DNA from: CAZJGF01 sp964545665
GTDB lineage: Bacteria; Chloroflexota; Dehalococcoidia; GIF9; AB-539-J10
NCBI GenBank assembly: GCA_964545665.1
Contig: CAZJGF010000039.1
Coordinates: 1 to 13,781, forward strand
Length of the DNA: 13,781 nt
Reading direction: 5' to 3'
The notes below the pieces were generated by a model that did not search any database, was not told the DNA's origin, and saw only the letters and a list, made by a program, of their open reading frames with translations. Shown here one piece after another: positions 5,119-12,108 of this stretch. Position 1 is the first letter of the stretch. The number at the start of each line of letters is the position of its first letter. The position numbers and the translations under genes are program-made.

Positions 5119-6120
5119 TCATCCTCTCTGATTTAGAGCGGCAGTCACATTAGCCAACATTTCAGCTACAGCGTCTGAACTGTACCTCTCAATTTCCCCC
5201 TCATCACACAGCCTGGCTAAGTCTGGATCAATGGGCAATTGTCCCAAAAGCGGAGCCCCCGAGGCCTTAGCCATTTCTTCCCCTCTGCTCCTGCCAAAAA
5301 CTTCCATCTTCTTCCCCGTTTCCGGCAATACCAGATAACTCATGTTTTCCACCACTCCAAGAACACGAACATTCAACGTTCGTGCCATCTTCACCGCCTT
5401 CTTCACTATCATTTCGGTCAGCTCCTGGGGAGTAAAAACGTCGATTACCCCCGACATCGGTATTGCTTGCATCACTGTTAACGCAATATCCCCTGTGCCA
5501 GGTGGCAGGTCTATTATAAGATAGTCGAGCTTACCCCAAAGCACCTCTTCCCAGAACTGCGTAATGGCTTTAGACATAAGAGGACCCCGCCAGATAACGG
5601 CTTCGTCCTCACTAGGCAATAGAAGGTTCATGGACATAACCTCGATCCCAGACCTCGACACTATGGGCAAAATACCTGTCTCACTACCGCTGGGACGAAC
5701 ATTTAAGCCAAACATCTTGGGAATGCTGGGACCGGTGATGTCGGCATCGAGTACGCCGACATTCTTCCCCTCGCGAGCAAAATAGGTAGCTAACAAGCTA
5801 GCTACCAAAGATTTGCCTACTCCTCCCTTGCCGCTCATCACCGCTATTATGTGCTGAATCTGGTTGAGCTCTTTGGGTTTGGCTTCGATGAATTCAACGT
5901 TGGCTTCGGTCACACCAGCAACCTTACCAGCAGCAGCGGCCACTTTATCCTTAAGCCAATTGCGATGCTCGGTAGGAATAGCAGTTGACGCCACATTGAT
6001 TTTCACCTTGCCGTCCTTCACTTCGATACCTCGAACCAAATTCATCTGTACTAAACTACGCATCACCCCGGGAACAAGCACTTGTTCTAAACTTTTCTCT
6101 ATTTGCTCCTCTATGGACAT
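5119..6120 (-). CDS. mrp: Mrp/ApbC (Nbp35-type) Fe-S carrier ATPase lacking the CxxC
   Basis: This 333-residue protein has an N-terminal MIP18/DUF59 domain (about 1-80) and then an Mrp P-loop ATPase domain. The deviant Walker A is GKGGVGKS (97-104), DADITGPSIPKMFG (125-138) is the family switch region, and DLPPGTGDIALT (204-215) is the switch II strand. Mrp/ApbC proteins bind a bridging 4Fe-4S cluster through a CxxC after VENMS and transfer it to apo-proteins. Here that segment reads VENMSYLVLPETGKKMEVFG, so both cysteines are missing. Cluster binding by the usual site is therefore doubtful, and the protein may act as a partner ATPase instead. A first ATG 18 bases upstream exists, but GGAGGG before the ATG at 6120 fixes the start. 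It lies between an ABC exporter and the NifU scaffold. Confidence 0.92.
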   Translation of the reverse strand: MSIEEQIEKSLEQVLVPGVMRSLVQMNLVRGIEVKDGKVKINVASTAIPTEHRNWLKDKVAAAAGKVAGVTEANVEFIEAKPKELNQIQHIIAVMSGKGGVGKSLVASLLATYFAREGKNVGVLDADITGPSIPKMFGLNVRPSGSETGILPIVSRSGIEVMSMNLLLPSEDEAVIWRGPLMSKAITQFWEEVLWGKLDYLIIDLPPGTGDIALTVMQAIPMSGVIDVFTPQELTEMIVKKAVKMARTLNVRVLGVVENMSYLVLPETGKKMEVFGRSRGEEMAKASGAPLLGQLPIDPDLARLCDEGEIERYSSDAVAEMLANVTAALNQRG

Positions 6121-6144
6121 AATTTCCCTCCGAAACAAATTCCT

Positions 6145-6873
6145 TTAAGCAAACTTCCTAGCCAGCAACTTCGCTGCTGGAAAAACGAAAACTGGAATAA
6201 AGGCTAAAAGCACTAGGATATCCTTGATAATATTGCCACTTTGAACTGATCCCAAGGACTGTTGCACTCCCTCAACGGTGTAAGTCAGGGGCAGCACATA
6301 GGCAAAATGCCTAAGCGCTGGGGGCATGGCTGAAACGGGGTAGACAACACCACAAAGAAATATCATCACGAATCGAGGTAAATTGAGCAGAGTCTGAGCT
6401 TCGAATACTTCCCTCACCAAAACGCATAATAGAGCACCCAAAGATGAAAAGACAAGAAGAGATGGGATAAGAATTAATGCAAGATGGATTATGTTAACCT
6501 GGAGTTCAAAGATGAGCACTGAACTCGCCGTTACCACCGCCGTCATCATGAGACCAAAAAGGACCCCACCAACTATTTTCCCCAAGAGCACCGCCGATAG
6601 ACTGATGGGGGCTAACAGTAATCTCTCCAGAGATCCAAGTCGGAGCTCCAGATTGATCACCACTGCCTCCACAGCAGTGGCGCTGAAAAGGACAGTCATG
6701 GCAATGAGCCCTGGCACCAGCTCCCGGAAGTCCTGAGGATTTCTCAGATAGAAGGCCAATATCCAAGCGATGGGAAAGACAATGCCCCAGCTAACCGCCG
6801 GAGGTTTCAGATAGTAAGTCTCCATATCTTTAACAGCAATGTAATAGATGCTCCGCAAGCTGTCCCTCCACAT
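6145..6873 (-). CDS. ABC-2 type transporter permease
   Basis: This 242-residue membrane protein has about six hydrophobic segments: near residues 25-42, 50-70, 93-118, 126-150, 160-185 and 215-235. The segment LGSLERLLLAPIS is the characteristic cytoplasmic loop of ABC-2 permeases, and PRFVMIFLCGVVYPVSAMPP matches the conserved late region. Together with the ATPase encoded just upstream it would form an exporter. Substrates of this family include drugs, polysaccharides, lipids and haem-like compounds, and here the substrate is unknown. An in-frame ATG-like extension to 6909 lies inside the ATPase gene. The ATG at 6873, one base after the ATPase stop with GGGGGG upstream, is preferred. Its location inside an Fe-S/metal operon is unusual. 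Confidence 0.88.
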   Translation of the reverse strand: MWRDSLRSIYYIAVKDMETYYLKPPAVSWGIVFPIAWILAFYLRNPQDFRELVPGLIAMTVLFSATAVEAVVINLELRLGSLERLLLAPISLSAVLLGKIVGGVLFGLMMTAVVTASSVLIFELQVNIIHLALILIPSLLVFSSLGALLCVLVREVFEAQTLLNLPRFVMIFLCGVVYPVSAMPPALRHFAYVLPLTYTVEGVQQSLGSVQSGNIIKDILVLLAFIPVFVFPAAKLLARKFA

Positions 6874-6874
6874 C

Positions 6875-7888
6875 TTACTTACCCCCCTTCTCCACAAGCA
6901 TCGCCTCACGGCTCATCCCGGTAAGCCGGACAAAAGCATCCTCCAAAGTTGGCTCTACCGAACCGATAAAAGCAATCTCTAGCCCCTTCTGCCGACCATA
7001 ATTGAAAATGGCTTCGGTGAGGAAAGCCATGCTTTCACCGTAGAGGCGCACATTGTCCCCTAGCTCCTCAGCACGGTAGACACCGTGTTGCCTTCCGAGT
7101 TCACTGATTGCTTCCTCAGGCATAGAGACAAAGCGGACCTCACAGGCGGGCTCCAGTTTGACCATTTGCTTCAAGTTATCTGGAGTATCCAGTGCCACCA
7201 CACGGCCTTGAACGAGAATGGCAATGCGGTCACAAAGGAGGTCTGCCTCATCCAAGTAATGAGTAGTCAAGAAAATAGTGACCCCCTGATCGTTGAGTTC
7301 CTGAATTAGTGAGCGAAGGGAGTGAGCATTAACTACATCGAGGCCTACAGTGGGTTCATCAAGGAACAACAGTCGTGGTTTATGCAGCAAGGCAGCAGCA
7401 ATGGTTAACGCACGCTTCATACCACGGGAAAGTGTATTGAAGCCAGCATCTTTCTTCTCAAAGAGACCAAATGCCTTGAGAAGCTCCTCCGCTCGCTTTA
7501 TCCTTTGGTCTCGAGGGACTCCGTAGAGCTGAGCCATGAAGACCAGGTTCCCCAACGCTGTAAGCTCCTCATATAAATTGGACGCTTCAGGTACAACACC
7601 GAACTCCTTTTTGGCAAAAGTAATGCCAGTCCTAATATCACAGCCAAGGACCTGAGCTGTGCCAGCACTGGGCTGTGAAAGCCCGGTAAGCACACGAATG
7701 GTGGTAGTCTTCCCTGCCCCATTAGGTCCTAAGAAACCAAATATCTCGCCCCCTTTGACATCAAGATTGATATCGTTTACAGCGGCCAGCCCATTGTAAT
7801 ATTTAGTCAGCCCTGAGACGCTTATGGCGTTGGCTCCATCTTGCCTCATCTCATCGTTTACTTTAATGGTCACATAAATTGTCCCCAC
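6875..7888 (-). CDS. ABC transporter ATP-binding protein
   Basis: This is a full ABC ATPase. Walker A is GPNGAGKTT (54-62), the signature LSRGMKRAL (153-161), Walker B LLFLDEPTVGLD (173-184) and the H-loop TTHYLDEAD (His210). The C-terminal about 100 residues (CEVRFVSM...VEPTLEDAFVRLTG) are the extra domain seen in ABC-2 drug/antibiotic exporters (DrrA/CcmA-like). The signature is LSRGM rather than LSGGQ, as is common in this subgroup. It pairs with the permease encoded next. The start is uncertain: GTG at 7888 has an AAGGA about 10 bases upstream and overlaps the preceding gene by 26 bases, while ATG at 7849 has no good Shine-Dalgarno sequence but gives a more usual N-terminus. Confidence 0.92.
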   Translation of the reverse strand: MGTIYVTIKVNDEMRQDGANAISVSGLTKYYNGLAAVNDINLDVKGGEIFGFLGPNGAGKTTTIRVLTGLSQPSAGTAQVLGCDIRTGITFAKKEFGVVPEASNLYEELTALGNLVFMAQLYGVPRDQRIKRAEELLKAFGLFEKKDAGFNTLSRGMKRALTIAAALLHKPRLLFLDEPTVGLDVVNAHSLRSLIQELNDQGVTIFLTTHYLDEADLLCDRIAILVQGRVVALDTPDNLKQMVKLEPACEVRFVSMPEEAISELGRQHGVYRAEELGDNVRLYGESMAFLTEAIFNYGRQKGLEIAFIGSVEPTLEDAFVRLTGMSREAMLVEKGGK

Positions 7889-8201
7889 TAGCCAATGTTC
7901 CTTTCATATGGTCTAAGACGGCTTTCTCCGGATCTCCCTCCAATGTACCAGTGACAACTTGAATGCGGTTTTCTCTAAAAAGACCTTGAGCTCTGGATCC
8001 TATGCCGCTAGCTATGACGACAGAAACTCCTTTCTCAGCTAGCCATGCTGGGAGAAGTCCTGGTTGATGCCCTGGCGAAGCTACCATCTCCTTTTTCACA
8101 ATCACATTGCTCGCCTCATCAACATCGAAAAAAACAAAATGGCTGCAATGGCCAAAATGAGCAGCCGTCTTGCCATCAGTAACCGGTACTGCGTATCTCA
8201 T
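7863..8201 (-). CDS. NifX/ORP-like dinitrogenase cofactor-family protein
   Basis: This 112-residue protein belongs to the dinitrogenase iron-molybdenum cofactor family (PF02579). It opens MRYAVPVTDGKTAAHFGHCS with the conserved HFGHC-x-x-F segment. It continues through LPAWLAEKGVSVVIASGIGS (the GIG loop) to RAQGLFRENRIQVVTGTLEG and a final helix with a CDH end. The family includes NifX, NifY, the NifB C-terminal domain and the orange protein ORP, which carry FeMo-co precursors or a Mo-Cu-S cluster. There are no nitrogenase genes here, so an ORP-like carrier is likelier than NifX proper. AGGAGG lies 8 bases before the ATG. It is a full-length relative of the stub at 3552-3686. Confidence 0.88.
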   Translation of the reverse strand: MRYAVPVTDGKTAAHFGHCSHFVFFDVDEASNVIVKKEMVASPGHQPGLLPAWLAEKGVSVVIASGIGSRAQGLFRENRIQVVTGTLEGDPEKAVLDHMKGTLASGDNLCDH

Positions 8202-8212
8202 TCATAAACCTC

Positions 8213-8521
8213 CTAATGCTGCCACTTTACTATTAGCTCGTATTTCGGCTGACTTTCATCAGGATAGATAATAAGCTTCACCTCTCGCCCATCAGCAAGA
8301 TATTTTTCTGACTCGTTGACCAATCTTTCTAGCCCAGACGATTCTAGAAGGGATACCAAGGCTTCAAATCTTTTTTCGACCTCTTCACTTTTGTCTCCCT
8401 TCTCATACCGGCTGAGCAGTTCTCCGAGGTAGATGTTAAGTTGATGCTTGGCTGCGCAACCAAGACACTTTCCTGGTATTTCCCTGGTTGAGTGCCTCGG
8501 TACAAGTTCGATTCTATCCAA
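8213..8521 (-). CDS. Unknown CxxC protein with helical C-terminus
   Basis: I do not recognise this family. From a TTG start at 8521 it has 102 residues and begins MDRIELVPRHSTREIPGKCL. A single CxxC (KCLGCAAKH) lies near residue 20. A long charged helical segment (YLGELLSRYEKGDKSEEVEK) follows, and then a probable beta region (VKLIIYPDESQPKYELIVKW). The frame extends up to a GTG at 8572, but that would overlap the FmdB gene by 47 bases. The TTG has GGAGGG about 10 bases upstream and is preferred with modest confidence. One CxxC could bind metal only as a dimer or with a partner. It lies between an FmdB protein and a NifX-like protein, with 11 bases to the latter. Confidence 0.7.
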   Translation of the reverse strand: MDRIELVPRHSTREIPGKCLGCAAKHQLNIYLGELLSRYEKGDKSEEVEKRFEALVSLLESSGLERLVNESEKYLADGREVKLIIYPDESQPKYELIVKWQH

Positions 8522-8525
8522 ATCC

Positions 8526-8765
8526 TTAATCCCTCCGGCAGGTGCCGTCTGAAGAGCAGGGAGGCATCTCACAGCGCTCCGTCCTGCCGCAGCACGTTCT
8601 CCCAGGCATAGAGCTGTCCGTCCTTATGGCATAGGAAGCGGAGAGAACCCTCTCCAGGTTCTTACCGCCGCAGCTTGGACATTCAATATCTTTGCTATCA
8701 GGGCTGCGAAGGAATACCTCCGAAACTTTGCCGCAATCTAAACATCTATATTCATAGATTGGCAT
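8526..8765 (-). CDS. FmdB-type zinc-ribbon protein with Cys-rich tail
   Basis: This 79-residue protein opens MPIYEYRCLDCGKVSEVF and has the family zinc site C8-x2-C11 plus C29-x2-C32 (ECPSCGG), then LERVLSAS. After the core, a tail of about 40 residues carries five more cysteines (TCCGRTERCEMPPCSSDGTC), enough for a second metal or cluster site; FmdB tails are usually Cys-poor. The in-frame ATG at 8777 is less likely because GGGGGT lies just before the ATG at 8765. The gene overlaps the preceding ATPase gene by 14 bases (ATGCCAATCTATGA), the same arrangement as the FkbM/FmdB pair at 3143-3156. Confidence 0.88.
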   Translation of the reverse strand: MPIYEYRCLDCGKVSEVFLRSPDSKDIECPSCGGKNLERVLSASYAIRTDSSMPGRTCCGRTERCEMPPCSSDGTCRRD

Positions 8766-9636
8766 CTCTACCCCCATGGTTGTCCAGCTTGGCTAAGATA
8801 ATTTGCCATAGTTCCTTTATCTGTAGAGCCACTCCATTGCTGGAGTACTCCACCACCGGCAGACAATGAACGAGCGCCTCGGTAACCACATTATCAAAAG
8901 GAACTTTGGCTGCCACCTCCACTCCCTCTTTGTGACAGTAATCTTCAATACGGTAGGAATTTTCTTCATTGATGTCATATTTGTTTATACATACAACAGG
9001 AGGAATGCCAAAATGACGACAGAGCGCGAGCACTCGCTCAAGGTCATGTATCCCTGATAACGTAGGCTCGGTTACCAACAGCGCCAGACTCGCTCCAGAC
9101 AGAGAAGCAATTACTGGGCAACCAATACCTGGCGGACCGTCGCTGATGATGTAACCAAGTTTTCGTTCTTCAGCTACAAGCTTGGCATTGTTCCGAACTA
9201 GTGTTACCAATTTTCCCGAGTTTTCCTCACCAATTCCTAACTTGGCATGGACAAGCGTGCCATACCGTGTGTCAGAGATAAACCAATACCCGGTTATGCT
9301 AGGTTTGATAGTAATAGCATCAACAGGGCATACCCGGGAACATAGTCCACAGCCCTCACAGGAAACCTCGTCAACGGTGTAATCTCTTATCGCTCCAAAA
9401 TGACACTTCTCCTGGCAGAGTCCGCACTCAGTGCACTTCTCCTTATCGATAGAGGCAACTTGTCCGCTCCAAAACTCTTCACTTTTCTTAACCTCGGGTT
9501 CAACAAGAAGATAGAGGTCAGCAGCATCCACATCACAATCAGCCAGCACCTTATTTTGAGCTAAAGCGGCAAAGGAGGCTACTATGCTTGTCTTCCCTGT
9601 CCCGCCCTTACCGCTGAGAATTACAACTTCTTTCAC
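8752..9636 (-). CDS. MinD-superfamily ATPase with inserted ferredoxin domain (copy 2)
   Basis: This 294-residue protein has Walker A GKGGTGKT (9-16) with the deviant lysine, then DCDVDAADLYLL. A two-cluster ferredoxin insertion follows: CTECGLCQEKC (C68, C71, C74, C78) and CEGCGLCSRVCP (C93, C96, C99, C103). The switch II motif is SDGPPGIGCPVIAS, in which the Cys after GIG is typical of this group. Such proteins are encoded in pairs in anaerobes, including the ORP loci of sulfate reducers, where they associate with NifX-like carriers. The likely role is ATP-driven loading or transfer of a metal-sulfur cluster in the cytoplasm. The start is GTG at 9636, overlapping the stop of a 23-residue micro-ORF. 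It is a clear paralogue of the gene at 9701-10561. Confidence 0.9.
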   Translation of the reverse strand: MKEVVILSGKGGTGKTSIVASFAALAQNKVLADCDVDAADLYLLVEPEVKKSEEFWSGQVASIDKEKCTECGLCQEKCHFGAIRDYTVDEVSCEGCGLCSRVCPVDAITIKPSITGYWFISDTRYGTLVHAKLGIGEENSGKLVTLVRNNAKLVAEERKLGYIISDGPPGIGCPVIASLSGASLALLVTEPTLSGIHDLERVLALCRHFGIPPVVCINKYDINEENSYRIEDYCHKEGVEVAAKVPFDNVVTEALVHCLPVVEYSSNGVALQIKELWQIILAKLDNHGGRDANL

Positions 9637-9704
9637 CTGGTTCTCGCCTTCTTCCCCTTGACCTGCGTTTTACCATAAATGGTCACTTCCTGCCAGTCCA
9701 TCAT
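9633..9704 (-). CDS. Possible 23-residue micro-ORF linking the two MinD genes
   Basis: The ORF starts at an ATG that overlaps the stop of the upstream MinD-type gene as ATGA (9701-9704) and ends at a TGA that overlaps the GTG of the downstream one as GTGA (9633-9636). It therefore fills the whole gap in one frame. The peptide begins MMDWQEVTIYGKTQVK and has a basic end (GKKARTR). I do not recognise it. It could be a real microprotein or simply a translational coupler that carries ribosomes across the gap. Chance is also possible at this length. Confidence 0.35.
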   Translation of the reverse strand: MMDWQEVTIYGKTQVKGKKARTR

Positions 9705-10561
9705 TTCGCCACTTGACCAGCTACAGACATTTCCTTGATGTCTCGGAACAGCTTTGAAAATACCTCGCGCCACTCCGGCATCCCTTCTACCAGGGGAATA
9801 CCCTTAGAATATAGCGTAGCGATTCTTCTGTCCAGAGGAATTTTCAGCAAGATAGGGATTCCCTGTTCATGACAATAGCTTTCAACCTTCTCATCTCCTA
9901 CTCCAACTCGATTAATTACCACGCCACACGGGATCTGCAGTTTTTTCACTACCTCTACTGCCAGGCAGAGGTCACTCAATCCAAAAGGGGTAGGCTCAGT
10001 TACCAGAAGACAAAAGTCACTATCCCTAATAGCTTCTACCACGGGGCAGGAAGTTCCTGGCGAAGCGTCAATAATAACTATCCCTTCACGGTCACTGCAT
10101 TCCTTCACTTTTCTGATAACAGCAGGGGATAGCGGCTCACCTACAGCAAGTGTTCCTTGGGCAAACTGCACTCCACCTGACTGACCTAACTCCACAACTC
10201 CTATTTCCCTCTCTTCCTCGGAGATGGCATCCTCAGGACAAACATAGGCACACACTCCACAGCCATGGCACAGCTCAGGAAACATGAGTACCTTCTCTTT
10301 TATTACGGCAATAGCATTCCAGTGACAGGCTTCAGCGCATTTGCCACAATAGGTGCACTTCTCCGCATCAACCTTAGGAGCTAGTATAACAACCGCTTCT
10401 CTACGGGTGAAAGACGGTTTCAGGAAAATGTAGTCGTTGGGTTCTTCCACATCGCAGTCAAGAAGTTGCACATTGTCTTGGTCTTCCAAAGAAAGAGCTA
10501 AACTGGTGGCCACCAGCGTTTTCCCCGTGCCGCCTTTGCCGCTGGCAACAGAGATTACCAT
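9701..10561 (-). CDS. MinD-superfamily ATPase with inserted ferredoxin domain (copy 1)
   Basis: This 286-residue protein has Walker A GKGGTGKT (8-15) and then LDCDVEEPNDYIFL. A ferredoxin insertion carries CTYCGKCAEAC (C69, C72, C75, C79) and CHGCGVCAYVCP (C98, C101, C104, C108). Switch II is IDASPGTSCPVVEAIRD. The paralogue downstream shares the same layout, so the two probably form a heterodimer, as proposed for paired MinD/ferredoxin ATPases in ORP-type loci. The ATG follows AGGGA and lies one base after the stop of the Gly-rich zinc-ribbon gene, which indicates coupled translation. A function in cluster transfer to NifX/ORP-like proteins is inferred from family and context. Confidence 0.9.
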   Translation of the reverse strand: MVISVASGKGGTGKTLVATSLALSLEDQDNVQLLDCDVEEPNDYIFLKPSFTRREAVVILAPKVDAEKCTYCGKCAEACHWNAIAVIKEKVLMFPELCHGCGVCAYVCPEDAISEEEREIGVVELGQSGGVQFAQGTLAVGEPLSPAVIRKVKECSDREGIVIIDASPGTSCPVVEAIRDSDFCLLVTEPTPFGLSDLCLAVEVVKKLQIPCGVVINRVGVGDEKVESYCHEQGIPILLKIPLDRRIATLYSKGIPLVEGMPEWREVFSKLFRDIKEMSVAGQVAK

Positions 10562-10562
10562 C

Positions 10563-10787
10563 TTATTCCCTGACCATCTTTGCGCCGCACTTGGGGCAAC
10601 TCAGGTTGTAGCAAGGCACAGACACCTGGTGAGCAAGCTTAGCTCCACAGCTAGGACAAACACAATTTCCACTGGGCCCTGCCCCAGGACGGTTCCCCCC
10701 CATTCTTCCCCTACCCGCACCTCGTCCCATACCACGACCTGTTCCGGGTCCTTGACCAGAAGGACCCGTACCATCTCCTCTAGGCAT
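10563..10787 (-). CDS. Gly-rich protein with DUF5320-like N-terminus and zinc ribbon
   Basis: This 74-residue protein has two parts. The N-terminal half is a low-complexity Gly/Arg/Met stretch that begins MPRGDGTGPSGQGPGTGRGM, the same PxGDGTGPxGxGP opening found in the DUF5320-like gene at 12400-12663. The C-terminal half is a zinc ribbon with CVCPSCGAKL and CPKCGAKM, plus an extra Cys in VPCYNLSCP. This is a fusion-like layout that links the DUF5320 proteins with zinc-ribbon chemistry. Its function is unknown; a metal-binding adaptor is plausible. AAGGAGG lies before the ATG, and the stop is one base from the first MinD-type gene. Confidence 0.82.
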   Translation of the reverse strand: MPRGDGTGPSGQGPGTGRGMGRGAGRGRMGGNRPGAGPSGNCVCPSCGAKLAHQVSVPCYNLSCPKCGAKMVRE

Positions 10788-10820
10788 AACTAACCTCCTT
10801 TGAGAAAAAATCTGTTTCTA

Positions 10821-11042
10821 TTACATCGGCGGGAGTCCGCAGACCCCGGAGCTACAGGTAGGACAACTGGCTTCTGAGAACTCAGGCGTGCTTGAGCCGG
10901 GGCTAAAGAACGAAGAAAACAGCTTTTCAGGCTTTGGGGTATGGCACTTAGGGCAAGCTAAACTTGAGCCATCCTCACCAATAGCCTGGCGGACCTCAAA
11001 CTTCTCTCCACACTGCGTGCACTGATATTCATAGATAGGCAT
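10821..11042 (-). CDS. FmdB-type zinc-ribbon protein with Cys-containing tail
   Basis: This 73-residue protein opens MPIYEYQCTQCGEKFEVRQA. The zinc site is C8-x2-C11 and C30-x2-C33 (ACPKCHT), followed by KPEKLFSSFFS. The tail SCPTCSSGVCGLPPM adds three cysteines. It is the third FmdB protein in the window and, like the one at 8526-8765, ends in a second small Cys group. AGGAGGTGA lies before the ATG. It is positioned between a NifX-like protein and the Gly-rich zinc-ribbon protein. Confidence 0.88.
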   Translation of the reverse strand: MPIYEYQCTQCGEKFEVRQAIGEDGSSLACPKCHTPKPEKLFSSFFSPGSSTPEFSEASCPTCSSGVCGLPPM

Positions 11043-11053
11043 AATTCACCTCC

Positions 11054-11641
11054 CTATTTTCCTTTTTCTAGCTCTTCAAGGCGGCGCTGGATTTCATTTA
11101 GTTGCTGCCCCAGCATTTGAGCCTGGTCTTTGAGCATTTGTATCTCCTGCTCTGGACTTACCGCTTGAGGTGTTGGCCCTGTCATAGGCGTCATTCCTAA
11201 CCCCATCCCCATGCCGCGACCCATACCCATACCACGGCCCATGCCACCACCCATTCCCATTCCCATACCAGGAGTAGCTCCCATTCCGAAATGAGCCGCC
11301 ACGTTAGGTTGGGCCATTGGCTGAAGCTTGCCTGCTTTGTAGGCTTCAACTGCGTCTCTTATCCTGCCGGTGACGCCACTGATCACCTGAACGCCAGCAG
11401 CAGATAGCGTCTGGTAGGCATTAGGGCCACAATTGCCGGTGAGAATTACCTGCGCTCCCTTATTGGCAATCATTTGAGCCGTGCTAATGCCCGCTCCCCC
11501 GGTAGCCATGGCGCTAGAATTGTCTAACGGTTCGAACTCCATCGTCTGGGGGTCAACAATAACGAAGTATTGGCACCTCCCAAAGCGAGGGTCTACTTCA
11601 GCATCCAAGCTGGGGCCTGTCGCCGATATCGCTATTTTCAT
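11054..11641 (-). CDS. NifX/ORP-like protein with Met/Gly/Arg linker and coiled-coil tail
   Basis: This 195-residue protein has three parts. Residues about 1-105 are a complete dinitrogenase cofactor-family domain (PF02579): MKIAISATGPSLDAEVDPRF, then GRCQYFVIVD, TGGAGISTAQMIANKGAQVI, LTGNCGPNAYQTLSAAGVQV and a DAVEAYKAG helix. Residues about 120-155 are a Met/Gly/Arg-rich linker (GMGMGMGGGMGRGMGMGRGM). Residues about 162-195 are a coiled coil, EQEIQMLKDQAQMLGQQLNE, ending RRLEELEKGK, closely similar to the ends of the next two genes. The fold is that of FeMo-co and Mo-Cu-S carriers. The extra parts probably let it dock with partners. GGGAGA precedes the ATG. Confidence 0.88.
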   Translation of the reverse strand: MKIAISATGPSLDAEVDPRFGRCQYFVIVDPQTMEFEPLDNSSAMATGGAGISTAQMIANKGAQVILTGNCGPNAYQTLSAAGVQVISGVTGRIRDAVEAYKAGKLQPMAQPNVAAHFGMGATPGMGMGMGGGMGRGMGMGRGMGMGLGMTPMTGPTPQAVSPEQEIQMLKDQAQMLGQQLNEIQRRLEELEKGK

Positions 11642-11659
11642 AATATCTCCCTTTCCTAC

Positions 11660-12091
11660 TTATTCTTCAGTCCCTAGCTCTCTTATCCTGGCATCAATTT
11701 GCTCCAACTGCCCTTTTATCATCTCTGCCTGATCCCTCAGGAAGCCAAGCTCCTGCTCTCTAGTCATCTGCGGGGCATAAGGATTCGCTCCCGGAGTTCC
11801 TGTAGGCGGTCCTGGCATTGTCCCCATTGGTGCTCCGCCATAACCATATGGCATAGCCCCCGGATAAGCTGCTTCTGCATAGGGGATGCCCCCATAAGGC
11901 ACAGCCTCCGGGCTACTATAGGCGGGATAGCCTGGTGCCATCGGCATTCCAGCAGCTCCACTGAGGAAATACCCGCATCTGGGCAATCCGCCCCTCCCTA
12001 TTCCAACATAAGGCCAGGGAGGAGAACTCCCCCTAAATCCAAATCCCCATCCGCCTCTTCCAAATCCTCTACCTCTAAATCCATTTGGCAT
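11660..12091 (-). CDS. DUF5320-like low-complexity protein with coiled-coil C-terminus
   Basis: This 143-residue protein has a Gly/Arg/Phe/Trp-rich N-terminus (MPNGFRGRGFGRGGWGFGFR) and a Pro/Tyr/Gly/Ala/Met-rich middle (for example AYPGAMPYGYGGAPMGTMPG). The C-terminal helix is EQELGFLRDQAEMIKGQLEQ, ending DARIRELGTEE. That helix aligns with the ends of the NifX-like protein downstream and the 66-residue protein upstream. DUF5320-type proteins are widespread in anaerobes next to DUF134 and MinD-type ATPases, and their function is unknown. The middle may be disordered. CAAAGGAGGTG-type spacing (AAGGAGGTGAAAA) lies before the ATG. Confidence 0.8.
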   Translation of the reverse strand: MPNGFRGRGFGRGGWGFGFRGSSPPWPYVGIGRGGLPRCGYFLSGAAGMPMAPGYPAYSSPEAVPYGGIPYAEAAYPGAMPYGYGGAPMGTMPGPPTGTPGANPYAPQMTREQELGFLRDQAEMIKGQLEQIDARIRELGTEE

Positions 12092-12108
12092 TTTTCACCT
12101 CCTTTATT

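Noticed and set aside
11200..11280. Repeated CCCATACC/CCCATGCC units that could be mistaken for a CRISPR or tandem-repeat array
   Set aside because: The units are degenerate 6-12 base repeats that encode the Met/Gly/Arg linker of the NifX-like protein, with no spacer pattern.
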